From: an uncultured Collinsella sp.
GTDB lineage: Bacteria; Actinomycetota; Coriobacteriia; Coriobacteriales; Coriobacteriaceae
DNA: 64,000 nt
NCBI GenBank assembly: GCA_958407995.1
Contig: CATYJU010000002.1
Location: forward strand, 22,463-86,462
Reading direction: 5' to 3'
Made by a program: the position numbers and the translations under genes. The notes beneath the pieces were generated by a model. It was not told the origin of the DNA. It worked only from the letters and a program-made list of their open reading frames with translations, and searched no databases. Below, one piece after another: positions 54,725 to 62,453 of the stretch. The stretch's first letter is position 1, and every line of letters begins with the position of its first letter.

Positions 54725-54781
54725 GTTAGCAAAACTTGCAAAAGTTAGCAAAACTTGCAAAAATTAGCAAAACTTGCAAAG
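54725..54781 (+). repeat. Three 19-bp tandem repeats ahead of the AAA ATPase
   Basis: Three head-to-tail copies of a 19-base unit (GTTAGCAAAACTTGCAAAA, last copy starting with A and ending in G) occupy 54725-54781, running into the ribosome-binding site of the next gene. Each unit carries GCAAAACTTGC, an imperfect dyad. Such iterated boxes near a promoter usually bind a cooperative regulator, perhaps the neighbouring winged-helix ATPase. Confidence 0.85.
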
Positions 54782-54789
54782 GAGCTACC

Positions 54790-55884
54790 ATGGAGTACAG
54801 CAAGAACCCCTTTACCCCGACGTTCGGAAGCGTCCCTCCCTTTCTAGCGGGTCGCGAGCATATCCTGCGTGACATCAACCGTGGCTTTATCAACGGCCCG
54901 GGAGATCCCAACCTGTCGACCATTTTTACTGGCGCAAGGGGAACGGGCAAGACGGCGCTTCTCTCGCTCCTTTCAGAAACGGCGCTTGAGCACGGCTGGA
55001 TCGCAGCAAATGTCTCCGCCATGCCAGGCATGCTCGAAGATATTATCGAGCGAACCAAAGAAGCCGCAGATAGCTACCTCTCACAGCCTCACGCGCGCAT
55101 AAACGGTGTTCAAATTGGCCCAGTGGGCATCGATTGGACATATGCTCAAGAGGCTCAGGGCAACTGGCGCACGCGCATGAATGGCATCTTTAAGCAACTC
55201 GAAAAACATGACATCGGACTTCTCATCACCATCGATGAAGTCACCGTCGATCTCGAAGAAATGCTTCAATTTGCCTCTGTTTACCAGCACTTTGTACGCG
55301 AAGGTAAAAAAGTTGCCCTACTCATGGCAGGACTGCCCTACAAAGTATCGGCGTTGCTGCGTAACGATTCCGTCTCGTTCCTCAGGCGTTCCCAATATCA
55401 TCAGTTGGGACGAATCACTGACGTTGAAATTGCAAACGCATTCCGCAAAACCGTTGAGGCCGGAGGCCGCTCAATCACGCCAGAAGCGCTCGAGGATGCC
55501 GTGAAGGCCGTCGACGGATTTCCCTATATGATGCAGCTCGTCGGATATCGCACATGGGATGTTTCGGAGAACTCGCCCAAAATCAGTGCACCTGATGTAC
55601 AGCAGGGTTCTCTGCTTGCCCGCATGGAGCTGCGCGAACGAATTCTCGAAACGACCTATCGGGAGCTTTCCGATAAAGACATTGAGTTTTTGCTCGCGAT
55701 GCTGCCCGATTCTGGCCCCAGCAGGGTCTCGGAGATAGCCAAACGCATGGACGTCGCCAGCAACTACGCAAGCCAATACAAGCGCCGCCTCCTCGAGGAC
55801 GGCGTCATCGGAGAGCGGGGGCGTGGTCTCGTTGGCTTTGACATCCCCGCGTTCAGGGAATTCTTGAACGAGAAGGCGTTTTAG
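54790..55884 (+). CDS. AAA ATPase with C-terminal winged helix
   Basis: A 364-residue AAA-type ATPase. It begins MEYSKNPFTPTFGSVPPFLAGRE, and Walker A is TGARGTGKTALLS near residue 50. Walker B is LLITIDEV, followed by a sensor region in KVALLMAGLP. The C-terminal 60 residues (SRVSEIAKRMDVASNYASQYKRRLLE) form a winged helix-turn-helix, as in Archaeal-ATPase/MoxR-like regulators of this type. The ATG at 54790 follows AAAGGAG and lies 8 bases past the tandem repeats. Members of this group are common in gut actinobacteria and are of unknown role; autoregulation through the repeats is plausible. Confidence 0.8.
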   Translation: MEYSKNPFTPTFGSVPPFLAGREHILRDINRGFINGPGDPNLSTIFTGARGTGKTALLSLLSETALEHGWIAANVSAMPGMLEDIIERTKEAADSYLSQPHARINGVQIGPVGIDWTYAQEAQGNWRTRMNGIFKQLEKHDIGLLITIDEVTVDLEEMLQFASVYQHFVREGKKVALLMAGLPYKVSALLRNDSVSFLRRSQYHQLGRITDVEIANAFRKTVEAGGRSITPEALEDAVKAVDGFPYMMQLVGYRTWDVSENSPKISAPDVQQGSLLARMELRERILETTYRELSDKDIEFLLAMLPDSGPSRVSEIAKRMDVASNYASQYKRRLLEDGVIGERGRGLVGFDIPAFREFLNEKAF

Positions 55885-55913
55885 CACGCTGGAATTGTCC
55901 GCAGAAGCATCAA

Positions 55914-55980
55914 CGCATGGCAATCAGCATTCCTCTTGGTAAGGATGGCAAGCATTTCCGCCAACGCTGATTGCCATGCG
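55914..55980. repeat. 15-bp inverted repeat between the ATPase and flavodoxin genes
   Basis: CGCATGGCAATCAGC and its exact complement, separated by 37 bases, lie between the convergent genes. It may be a bidirectional terminator or an end structure of an inserted segment. Confidence 0.55.
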
Positions 55981-55992
55981 CTCCTCTTGTCC

Positions 55993-56523
55993 TTAGGCGA
56001 GCTTGCGGGCGAGCTCTCGCACCCCTTCCAACTTGGGCGACGATGCCATGCTGTCGCGCTCGGTCATACCGCTGATGGTGACAATGCCCTGGTCCCCCCA
56101 CTTGCAGTATGCGCAGGTTGACTTGTACATGGCGATCGCCGCGTCATAGACACCCTCGCTGTGACTATCGAGCAAAAGAGCCGTCTTGGTGAACGGAAAT
56201 CCCGTGGCACCGAAGGCGTACAGACGGTCGATGGCGGCCTTTTCCTGCGCGGTGATATCGAACCAGTAGATAGGCGAGGCGAAGACGACCATATCTGCGT
56301 CTTTCAGCGACTCGATCACACCGGCCATGTCATCCTTCTGCACGCAGACGCCCTCATGGGCGAAGCAGTACTGGCATCCCAAGCAGCCGGCAATCTTTTT
56401 GCTGGCAACGCGGACGACCTCGACCGTATTGCCGCCCTCACGCGCAGTCTCGGCAAACGCCTCGACCATGGTGTCGGTATTGGCGCCCTTACGCGGACTA
56501 CCACTCAATACAACGATATTCAT
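55993..56523 (-). CDS. Flavodoxin-family NAD(P)H-dependent reductase
   Basis: A 176-residue flavodoxin-like FMN protein. The N-terminal VVLSGSPRKGANTDTMVEAF is the phosphate-binding loop of the NADPH-dependent FMN reductase group, GCLGCQYCFAHEGVC is a cysteine pair cluster typical of this subfamily, and FASPIYWFDITAQEKAAIDR contains the FMN-contacting PIYW. Such proteins reduce iron, quinones or nitro compounds. ATG 56523. It converges with the AAA ATPase. Confidence 0.88.
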   Translation of the reverse strand: MNIVVLSGSPRKGANTDTMVEAFAETAREGGNTVEVVRVASKKIAGCLGCQYCFAHEGVCVQKDDMAGVIESLKDADMVVFASPIYWFDITAQEKAAIDRLYAFGATGFPFTKTALLLDSHSEGVYDAAIAMYKSTCAYCKWGDQGIVTISGMTERDSMASSPKLEGVRELARKLA

Positions 56524-56609
56524 AGGATTCCCTCTCCTTCATGCTGCAGGCGCGCAGCATGTTTTCTTGTAACCAAAACGAATGGAGTTAATCAATCGCC
56601 TCGTTTCAG

Positions 56610-56623
56610 CTACTCCCACTTAG
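56610..56623. other. guaA-end-like short sequence, weak att candidate
   Basis: CTACTCCCACTTAG reads on the minus strand as AAGTGGGAGTAG, the weakest relative of the guaA-end motif GAGTGGGAATAG. It lies in an otherwise gene-free 180-bp gap before the DUF4143 remnant. Confidence 0.3.
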
Positions 56624-56757
56624 TAATAGGAGCCACTGGTCAAAAGCCTGTCAACATCAAAACAAGTTCTCAATCTATCGATTCTACGTGAGGCAATGGT
56701 CCTCATTTGATACCCGCGCTGTTTGCACACTTGGGAGCAAAGGGATCTGGCCACCAC

Positions 56758-57096
56758 TCAAATAAGATCACCGCCATCTTGCATAAACGACGCCATGTTA
56801 AGGTGCCTGACGCCATCCCTCTCCTGCAATAGAGGATCAAGCGTGAACAAGTAGCGCGGATACCCATCCCTGATGTGGCCGAACGGCCTGTACTCGCGCT
56901 CCTCGACGCCTCTGTCGGCAATCGACATAGAGACCTGGATGTAGGCGTAAGCATTGCGCCTACGAGCGATGAACTCACACTCGAGCTTCCCAATACGGCC
57001 CACAGAAAGCTCGTACCCGCGCGATGCAAGATAGAGGTAGATCTTCACGTCGGTATATACGCAAGATGCACCCCTTTTTCTCAGCGTCCATTTCAT
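56758..57096 (-). pseudogene. Remnant of a COG1373-type AAA protein (DUF4143 part)
   Basis: A 112-codon open frame whose later part resembles the C-terminal DUF4143 domain of COG1373 AAA ATPases: YLYLASRGYELSVGRIGKLECEFIA, then AYIQVSMSI and EREYRPFGHIRDGYPRYLF, then HLNMASFM. The complete protein is about 400 residues and begins with an ATPase module; only the end remains. It lies between two guaA-like sites and is probably an eroded island gene. Confidence 0.65.
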
Positions 57097-57100
57097 CAGT

Positions 57101-57160
57101 TATGGGGGTACTTTTTTACATTTTATAAAAAAGCGTACCGATAACTTATTCCCACTCAGT
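57101..57160. other. Candidate att region with TATGGGGGTA and TTATTCCCACTC
   Basis: TATGGGGGTA at 57101-57110 lies 36 bases before TTATTCCCACTCAGT at 57146-57160, whose complement reads GAGTGGGAATAA, like the end of guaA. A similar layout is seen at 59839-59911. Confidence 0.45.
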
Positions 57161-57642
57161 TTCGAAAATCGAATGGTTTTGAAGTTTCGAAAGCGGCAGA
57201 GCACCATGCATAAGGGCATGTTGGGATCCGCACCAGTAAAACAGGAATTGACTCACGCGAGAAGGCGCCGCCCCGTCGCCTCGATGCGTGCGACAGGCAG
57301 ATTAGGTTTGGGGAGTAGAACGGCCCTTGCGCGAGGCGTGAATTGTAATCGATAAAGCCGAGCTTTGAGAACATGCGGTTTATCTCGTCGAACGTTGAGT
57401 CAACAGGGGCTTGCGCCCCGTCGGCCGACTTGGCGACGCCCATGTCCATGATGCCGGGCACAAGTGTGAATGCGCCACGTGGAGGCGAAGGGGCCACCCG
57501 AAAGGTCGATGGTAAGCGAGCACCAGAGGTCAAGGTAGTCCTCGCCTTCCGGGTTTGTGAGGTCGAGGGCGAGTGCCCCTCCCTCGGTCGCGTACAGCGG
57601 CGGCAGGCACTCGGCCAGCTCCTCGGTCATAAGCGCTTGCAT
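57156..57642 (-). pseudogene. Degraded gene, likely frameshifted
   Basis: Two overlapping minus-strand frames seem to be pieces of one gene. The first starts at ATG 57642 as MQALMTEELAECLPPLYATE and resembles the beginning of DUF2958-type proteins, common on plasmids and islands. It then loses similarity near 57500, where another frame takes over (FTLVPGIMDMGVAKSADG, then INRMFSKLGFIDYNSRL). A frameshift between 57480 and 57540 would connect them. Not functional as it stands; the family assignment is tentative. Confidence 0.4.
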
Positions 57643-57645
57643 GTC

Positions 57646-58022
57646 CGTCTCCCTCCGGGCCACGTCGGACCCCTAGAATCTTCGCCCCGTGGGCAAAGCC
57701 TCGGCGCGCCCCATGGCATCTCGGCTTTGCCCCCTGCAATGTCGCGCAGCGGAGACACCACCTGAGACGGATGTCGATGCATCGAACCCGAGACCGGGCG
57801 CGGCGGCGGGGAGCCTCTCGCGCGAACAATCTGCTCGATCCTGCCGCACCCATCTTAAAAAAGTTCGAAAAACGTTCAATCGTACGACATCCGTCGAACA
57901 GTCGGGGGTACACACCGCTACAGAAGGCCCACGGAACGGGGGGGCGAGATGGTCGGCGACGGGTTCAAGGCACTCTCCGGCCCCACGCTCCGCTAGGGAG
58001 GGCGTCGGGAGGGGAGGCCGTA
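57646..58022. other. 377-bp interval without a convincing gene
   Basis: Several frames are open because of high GC, but none has a good start or recognisable sequence. GTTCGA near 57863 and TCGAAC near 57894 form a weak inverted repeat that could belong to the promoter of the PH-domain gene. Confidence 0.4.
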
Positions 58023-58484
58023 ATGGGCGAGAAGGGCGAGCGGCCGGAGCGGGTGTTCCCCGGCAGGACAGACCCGTGGTTCATAGCGGCCATGGTGATT
58101 GTGGCGGGCGGTTTATCCGCGGCGTGTATCGCGTGTTTCCTGAGCTCGAGTCCCGCGCTCCTATGGGGCTGGCTCGCGCTGCTGCCCGTCCCGGCCCTCG
58201 TGGCCCTGGCCGCCCTTCCCGTCCGCAGCAACCGCCTCGAGCTCTACGGCGACCGCCTCGTCGTCGTGTACGCTGGGATGCGTTCGGTGATACCCTACGC
58301 CCACGTGCGGGGCGTAGGGCGCACCAGGACGCTCTGGGCGGGGACGGCCAACTCGCTCGACCGCGTCTATATCGAGGCGCCCTACGACGGCGACGCCATC
58401 GTCTCGGTGACCGACAACGATGCCCTCGTGGCAGAGCTCGAGCGTAGGTGCGGCCTGCGGCCCGGCTGCGAACAAGGCAACTAG
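58023..58484 (+). CDS. PH-domain-like membrane protein
   Basis: A 153-residue protein. Two hydrophobic segments (FIAAMVIVAGGLSAACIACFL and LLWGWLALLPVPALVALAAL) are followed by a bacterial PH-like beta domain (RLELYGDRLVVVYAGMRSVIPYAHVRGVGR and VSVTDNDALVAELERR), the layout of YdbS-like/PH-domain proteins of unknown function. The ATG at 58023 follows GGGAGGGGAGG; the longer upstream frames lack a ribosome-binding site. It overlaps the start of the YjdF-like gene by 65 bp in another frame. Confidence 0.72.
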   Translation: MGEKGERPERVFPGRTDPWFIAAMVIVAGGLSAACIACFLSSSPALLWGWLALLPVPALVALAALPVRSNRLELYGDRLVVVYAGMRSVIPYAHVRGVGRTRTLWAGTANSLDRVYIEAPYDGDAIVSVTDNDALVAELERRCGLRPGCEQGN

Positions 58485-58911
58485 CTTCGCAGGGCGGCTA
58501 TCAACGACTTGCTGCTCATCGTCATATCACGACGGTCAATTCTGGGTCGGGCTGGCGGAGCTCGTCGAGGGCGGAAGGTATGGCGTCGCCCGCATCGTCT
58601 TCGGCGCAGAACCGTCCAATGAGGAAATCCTGCAATTCGTTACAAGCAAATGGGCGAAGTTCGCGTTCTTCGGTGACGAGGCCACTGAAACAAGCAAACC
58701 CGCGAAGAACCCCAAGCGGCGCGCTCGCGAGGCAGCGAAAGCCCTTAAACGGCCCGCGGTGAGCACCAAGGCACAACAGGCGCTCGCGGCACAGCGGGAA
58801 GCGATGAAGCGGGAGTCGGCTCAAGCAAGAAGTCAGCGTCGCGCGGATGAGGCGGAGACGCGCTTCGAGCAGCGAAAGTTGAAGCGCAAGCAGAAGCATC
58901 GCGGGCGTTGA
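58420..58911 (+). CDS. yjdF: YjdF/DUF2992-like protein, N-terminus uncertain
   Basis: The last 125 residues match the YjdF (DUF2992) family: YHDGQFWVGLAELVEGGRYGVARIVFGAEP, then NPKRRAREAAKAL, STKAQQALAAQRE and the basic end RKLKRKQKHRGR. In Firmicutes this family is under the azaaromatic-sensing yjdF riboswitch; no such element fits upstream here because the preceding DNA codes for the PH protein. The only ATG in frame, 58420, lies inside the PH gene, so the first residues (MPSWQSSSVGAACG) are unlikely to belong to the family. The normal N-terminus may have been lost by a deletion joining the two genes. Confidence 0.65.
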   Translation: MPSWQSSSVGAACGPAANKATSFAGRLSTTCCSSSYHDGQFWVGLAELVEGGRYGVARIVFGAEPSNEEILQFVTSKWAKFAFFGDEATETSKPAKNPKRRAREAAKALKRPAVSTKAQQALAAQREAMKRESAQARSQRRADEAETRFEQRKLKRKQKHRGR

Positions 58912-59119
58912 TCGCCATTCGCAGCAAGGCAAACCATATACAGCGGCGGCGTCAGTTCCACTTGAAGCCGACGCCGCGTAGACGCTGACGGTGACGGCTA
59001 TGCACGGGCACGGGCGCGCCACTGCACTTCACAGCTTGTTTCTCAAGTATTTGGGACGCACACGCGGCGTTCAAAAATGTGGAGCGACGCCGCATGACTC
59101 GAGACTGAGCCGAGGTGCC

Positions 59120-59569
59120 CTACTTCTCGCCCTCCAGCAGCCCCACGATGCGGTCGATGTCGACGGCAAAGCGAGGCCTTCCCTCGCGCTCGTAGCGGTC
59201 GAGGTATGCCTGGCACTCGGAGACAATGCGCTTGGTGTTGCCGTCGATGATGCGCTGGAGCGTCTCGTAGTAGGCCGAGCCCTCGGTCCTGAAGCGGCGC
59301 TGGTAGGCCTTGGTTATGGGGAACATCTTGATGTAGTGGATGCCGTGGCGGCAGCCGGGGCGCGTCGTGGGGCGGGGTGGCAGTGCAAAGTATTGGTCTT
59401 TGGGCACGTTGGGGGCGATGTTAGAACGCAGCGGCACGGCGAAGTCCCTGCGCTTTCCGCGGAAACGCAGCCTCACCACCACGATGCAGGGGCGATTGTG
59501 CTTAAGCATGAGCTCGCGGTCGCCCTCGACGAGGTCGAAGAAGTCCTGGGAGATGGATACAATCTTCAC
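59120..59569 (-). CDS. ToxN/TenpN-family toxin of a type III toxin-antitoxin system
   Basis: A 149-residue protein resembling endoribonuclease toxins of the ToxN/AbiQ/TenpN group. It starts GTG 59569 (KIVSISQDFFDLVEGDRELM) after AGGGGGCG. The segment NRPCIVVVRLRFRGKRRDFAVPLRSNIAP matches the toxin core, followed by HGIHYIKMFPITKAY and a C-terminal helix with DGNTKRIVSECQAYLDRYE. Type III systems have an RNA antitoxin immediately upstream; a hairpin terminator and a foldable leader lie there. The family assignment is by motif only and the exact subclass is not certain. Confidence 0.65.
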   Translation of the reverse strand: MKIVSISQDFFDLVEGDRELMLKHNRPCIVVVRLRFRGKRRDFAVPLRSNIAPNVPKDQYFALPPRPTTRPGCRHGIHYIKMFPITKAYQRRFRTEGSAYYETLQRIIDGNTKRIVSECQAYLDRYEREGRPRFAVDIDRIVGLLEGEK

Positions 59570-59591
59570 CGGTTCGCCCCCTTCATACGAA

Positions 59592-59617
59592 ACGGGGCCC
59601 GCATCGCTGCAGGCCCC
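59592..59617 (-). terminator. Terminator-like hairpin upstream of the toxin gene
   Basis: GGGGCC and GGCCCC arms with a GCAGCGATGCGG-type loop, followed on the minus strand by GTTTCG. In type III systems such a hairpin separates the RNA antitoxin from the toxin and limits toxin transcription. Confidence 0.5.
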
Positions 59618-59690
59618 TACAGGTGGGCGATATTCTACGCCTTGCGGCACCCCGTCGCCCACGGAGGTTAAACGTACACGTAAGCCATAC
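59618..59690 (-). ncRNA. Candidate type III RNA antitoxin
   Basis: The leader upstream of the hairpin contains an exact 8-bp inverted repeat (GTGGGCGA and TCGCCCAC, 59623-59662) with a 24-base loop able to form further pairs, as expected of a pseudoknot-like antitoxin unit. The tandem repeats typical of ToxI are not evident, so at most one unit is present. Placed only by position. Confidence 0.3.
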
Positions 59691-59838
59691 TCTGAAAGCC
59701 GCGGCTTCCGGCAAGTAGTTTATACCACGAAAGGCCGCTTTCAATGCGTATAGCTCGCAAAATAACACTCGCTGGGCCGTCACCCCTGGCCGTTACCCTC
59801 CAATCTTCATTGAAGTCAGCAGATCAATTCATATAGTC

Positions 59839-59911
59839 ATGGGGGTTTATCCTAAAGGGAATCAAATTTATACCCCCATAACTAAGGAATTTTCTATTCC
59901 CACTCAATGAC
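59839..59911. other. Candidate att region with ATGGGGGT, TACCCCCATA and CTATTCCCACTC
   Basis: ATGGGGGT (59839-59846) and TACCCCCATA (59871-59880) are inverted copies of the word found at 57101, and CTATTCCCACTCAATGAC follows at 59894-59911; its complement reads ATTGAGTGGGAATAG. The same pieces occur in the same order at 57101-57160, which suggests a repeated island boundary. Confidence 0.5.
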
Positions 59912-60058
59912 TAGAGCCCTGGTGTAATTGGCTGGATCACCGTTCCGGGAACCGGTATCGACCTACCTGCCCGCCAAGCCCCTTCTTCAGCTCCAGCTTA
60001 GTATCTGACTCACACCGTTATAAGCGAAAACCGAAGAGATGCGTCTTGGCCAAGAAAA

Positions 60059-60117
60059 TAAGGTTAGCCTTAACTTACTGCATGATTCGTGTGTTATAGT
60101 TAGATAGCTCTAACTAT
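60059..60117 (+). promoter_or_regulatory. Promoter of the methyltransferase cluster with DtxR/IdeR-like boxes
   Basis: TAAGGTTAGCCTTAACTTA at 60059-60077 resembles the DtxR/IdeR consensus TTAGGTTAGSCTAACCTAA with several mismatches. ATAGTTAG-n6-CTAACTAT at 60096-60117 is an exact 8-bp dyad and overlaps a TATAGT -10-like hexamer. Two palindromes covering a promoter suggest repression by a metal-dependent (iron or manganese) regulator, which is not encoded in the window. Confidence 0.45.
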
Positions 60118-60132
60118 TTGGGGGCGATAGCC

Positions 60133-60762
60133 ATGCACGAACGCGAGGGTTTCTGGGACAAGAATGCCGGTCGGTATGACCGTTTCATGCGAAACGACCG
60201 GGCGGCGTATGAGAAGATGTATGGGCTGATCCGGCCGGTAGTGAAAGCAAAAACCGTACTGGAGGTTGTCACCGGCACGGGGCTTATCGCAAAGAGCATC
60301 GTGAATGCGGCGGCGCACATCGAGGCTACGGACGCTTCTGCAAAGATGATCCTTGAAGCAAAGCGGGACCATCAATCCGCAAAGCTGCACTTTTCCGTAC
60401 AAGATATGTTCCGCCTGCCCTATGCACGGAAGTCCTTCGAAGTGGTGATCGTGTCCAACGCGCTTCACATAGTGCCGCATCCGGAAAAGGCCCTGCAAGA
60501 AATCAGGCGGGTGTTGAAGGACGACGGCGTGCTCATCGCGCCAACCTTCACCCACGCGGGGAACTCGGTTTCCGGCAAGGCAAAAGCCTTTTTCATGAGT
60601 ATGGCGGGATTCCCCCTCCACAGCAGGTGGACAAGCGAGGAATACCTACGTTTCCTGCGTCAAAACGGCTGGGCGGTGCAGAAAAGCGCGGTGCTGAAGG
60701 CCTCGTTCCCGTTGACCTATGCGGAATGCACGAAATCGGAGGGGCCAGATGTCGTTCTTTGA
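60133..60762 (+). CDS. Class I SAM-dependent methyltransferase, first of three
   Basis: A 209-residue methyltransferase of the UbiE/Methyltransf_11 type. The SAM motif I reads VLEVVTGTGLIAKSI (with GTG in place of GxGxG), the acidic end of strand beta-2 is EATDAS, and FEVVIVSNALHIVPHPEKALQEIRRVLKDDGVLIAPTF matches motifs II-III. It starts MHEREGFWDKNAGRYDRF at 60133 after GGGGGCG. The stop overlaps the next gene by 14 bp. The substrate is unknown. Confidence 0.85.
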   Translation: MHEREGFWDKNAGRYDRFMRNDRAAYEKMYGLIRPVVKAKTVLEVVTGTGLIAKSIVNAAAHIEATDASAKMILEAKRDHQSAKLHFSVQDMFRLPYARKSFEVVIVSNALHIVPHPEKALQEIRRVLKDDGVLIAPTFTHAGNSVSGKAKAFFMSMAGFPLHSRWTSEEYLRFLRQNGWAVQKSAVLKASFPLTYAECTKSEGPDVVL

Positions 60763-61354
60763 AAACACCCGCAAGCCCGTGGGCCTCGGCGGAAAACTTA
60801 TGGTTGCCATGATGAATCTGGGCCACAGCCCTGTGTCGCGGTGGGGGCTTCGATTTCTACGACTTGCGCCAAACGCCAAGGTGCTGGATTGCGGCTGCGG
60901 AGGCGGGGCGAACATAAAACGGCTGCTGAAAAAATACCCGCATGGCATCGTCAAGGGCATCGACTATTCACCCGTCAGCGTGGAGAAGGCTAGAAAGCTC
61001 AACCGAACTGCAATTCAGGAGGGGCGTTGCGCCGTTCTGCAAGGCAGTGTGGCGGAAATGGTGTTTGAGGATAGCTACTTCGATGCTGCCACGGCCTTTG
61101 AAACCGTCTATTTTTGGCCTGATTTGCCCCGATGCTTCCGTGAGGCCTGGCGGACGCTGAAGCCAGGCGGGACAATTCTTATCTGCAACGAGAGCAATGG
61201 CGATACGGACAAGGACGAGAGGTGGACGCAGATCATCGGCGGCATGACCATCTACAAGGACATTGAATTAAAGGCATGTCTGGAGCAGGCGGGTTTTCAC
61301 GAGGTGCAGATACACAAAAAGAAAAAGTGGCTCTGCGTCACGGCGCGGAAGTAG
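60749..61354 (+). CDS. Class I SAM-dependent methyltransferase, second of three
   Basis: A 201-residue methyltransferase. SAM motif I is VLDCGCGGGANIKRLLK, and motif II/III features include FDAATAFETVYFWPDLPRCFREAWRTLKPGGTILICNE. It starts MSFFENTRKPVGLGGKLM at 60749 after GGAGGGG, overlapping the end of the first methyltransferase, so translation is coupled. An N-terminal hydrophobic helix (residues about 11-35) is unusual for a small soluble methyltransferase. Substrate unknown. Confidence 0.85.
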   Translation: MSFFENTRKPVGLGGKLMVAMMNLGHSPVSRWGLRFLRLAPNAKVLDCGCGGGANIKRLLKKYPHGIVKGIDYSPVSVEKARKLNRTAIQEGRCAVLQGSVAEMVFEDSYFDAATAFETVYFWPDLPRCFREAWRTLKPGGTILICNESNGDTDKDERWTQIIGGMTIYKDIELKACLEQAGFHEVQIHKKKKWLCVTARK

Positions 61355-61469
61355 GGGTATCAAGCACGGGCATTTTTGCATCCATCCTGCACATGGCGAT
61401 AGGCATGACGGTCATAACAGCTATGCTGGCGGCAATTATGACAGTTTTTATTCACTGAGGAAGAAACCT

Positions 61470-62300
61470 ATGAAATGTAAAATTGAGAAAAACACCGTGC
61501 AGGAGACGCTGATCCTCCCGCTGTATTCCCGGAAGCTGTGTACGGAGTTGTACCCGAACCTTTACAGGGATGAAACAGCGGTTCGTCTGCTCGACCAGAT
61601 CGACTACGACTTTTCAGAGGCAGAGAAAAACTCCCGCAGCCTGATGCAGCGCTTTGGTGCGCTGGAGGTGGCCACACGGCAGAGTGATCTTGCTTTCGAG
61701 GTGCAGGATTACCTGAAAGGCCACCCCAATGCGGCGGTAGTCAATCTGGGCTGCGGGCTGGACAACACCGGCAGAACCTGCGACAACGGTAGATGCAAGA
61801 TCTACAATCTGGACTTCCCGGATGTGATTGCCTTGCGGCAGCAGCTACTGCCCGCCGGGGATCGAGAGCAAAATATCCCCTGCGACCTGAAAGACACCGC
61901 ATGGTTTAGCAAAATCGATGCCTCCCGCTGGGCGGTGTTCTTTGCCTCCGGGGTGTTCTATTACTTTCTGACCCAGCAGGTCCGGGAACTGGTGCGGGGG
62001 ATGGCGGACGCTTTCCCCGGCAGTGTGCTGGTCTTTGATGCTGCCAATCGGACGGCGGTAAAGATGATCGCAAAAACATGGCTTAAGACTGCAAAAATCA
62101 AGGATGTGGGGGCATATTTTGCGGTTTCGGATGCCGCCAAGGAAATCGGCACGTGGGACAGCCGTCTGCAGGTCACAAGTCGCGGCTATATGCTGGGCTA
62201 CAACGATTTGAGAGACCCTTCTGTCAGCGGCTTTTTCCGGTTTCTCGCAAGGGTCGGTGACAACGGGATGAAAATGCAAATCGTGAAAATAAGATTTTGA
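61470..62300 (+). CDS. Leucine-carboxyl-methyltransferase-like (Ppm/Tcmp) methyltransferase, third of three
   Basis: A 276-residue protein like the PF04072 LCM/Ppm/Tcmp group, which methylates carboxyl or other acidic groups. N-terminal ETLILPLYSRKLCTELYPNLYRDETA, SAM-binding VVNLGCGLDNTG, an acidic IYNLDFPDVIALRQQLLP and WAVFFASGVFYYFLTQQVRELV support the assignment. ATG 61470 follows GAGGAAG. Co-oriented with the two preceding methyltransferases (115 bp gap) and followed by a terminator. Confidence 0.85.
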   Translation: MKCKIEKNTVQETLILPLYSRKLCTELYPNLYRDETAVRLLDQIDYDFSEAEKNSRSLMQRFGALEVATRQSDLAFEVQDYLKGHPNAAVVNLGCGLDNTGRTCDNGRCKIYNLDFPDVIALRQQLLPAGDREQNIPCDLKDTAWFSKIDASRWAVFFASGVFYYFLTQQVRELVRGMADAFPGSVLVFDAANRTAVKMIAKTWLKTAKIKDVGAYFAVSDAAKEIGTWDSRLQVTSRGYMLGYNDLRDPSVSGFFRFLARVGDNGMKMQIVKIRF

Positions 62301-62386
62301 GAGGCAAAAACGAAGCGCATTCACTTTGACGTCGAAGAAGACGGCTTTTACGGCGCATATTGGGCATGCAAGGACACGCATACAGC

Positions 62387-62420
62387 AGCGGGCACGGATT
62401 CAATTGAAACCGTGCCCGCT
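62387..62420 (+). terminator. Terminator after the methyltransferase cluster
   Basis: AGCGGGCACGG and CCGTGCCCGCT form a perfect 11-bp stem with a 12-base loop that can itself pair (GGATTCAATTGAAACC). Confidence 0.75.
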
Positions 62421-62453
62421 ATCTGATACTATATTTTTTATCGAACGTCTGTT

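Larger units (their letters stand above)
59570..60132. other. 563-bp interval without a protein gene
   Basis: Besides the hairpin and candidate antitoxin of the toxin gene and the att-like region, about 250 bp around 59.7-59.85 kb and 59.93-60.05 kb show nothing recognisable. The right end carries the methyltransferase promoter. Confidence 0.5.

Noticed and set aside
54725..54781. Possible CRISPR array
   Set aside because: The three repeats are directly adjacent with no spacers and no cas genes lie nearby.
58300..58420. Possible yjdF riboswitch ahead of the YjdF-like gene
   Set aside because: The region codes for the PH-domain protein and shows no riboswitch-like folding.
61355..61469. A short frame ending MAIGMTVITAMLAAIMTVFIH between the second and third methyltransferases
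   Set aside because: It is hydrophobic enough for a membrane peptide, but no ribosome-binding site precedes either ATG (61276 or 61393) and there is no family match; it may be a remnant.
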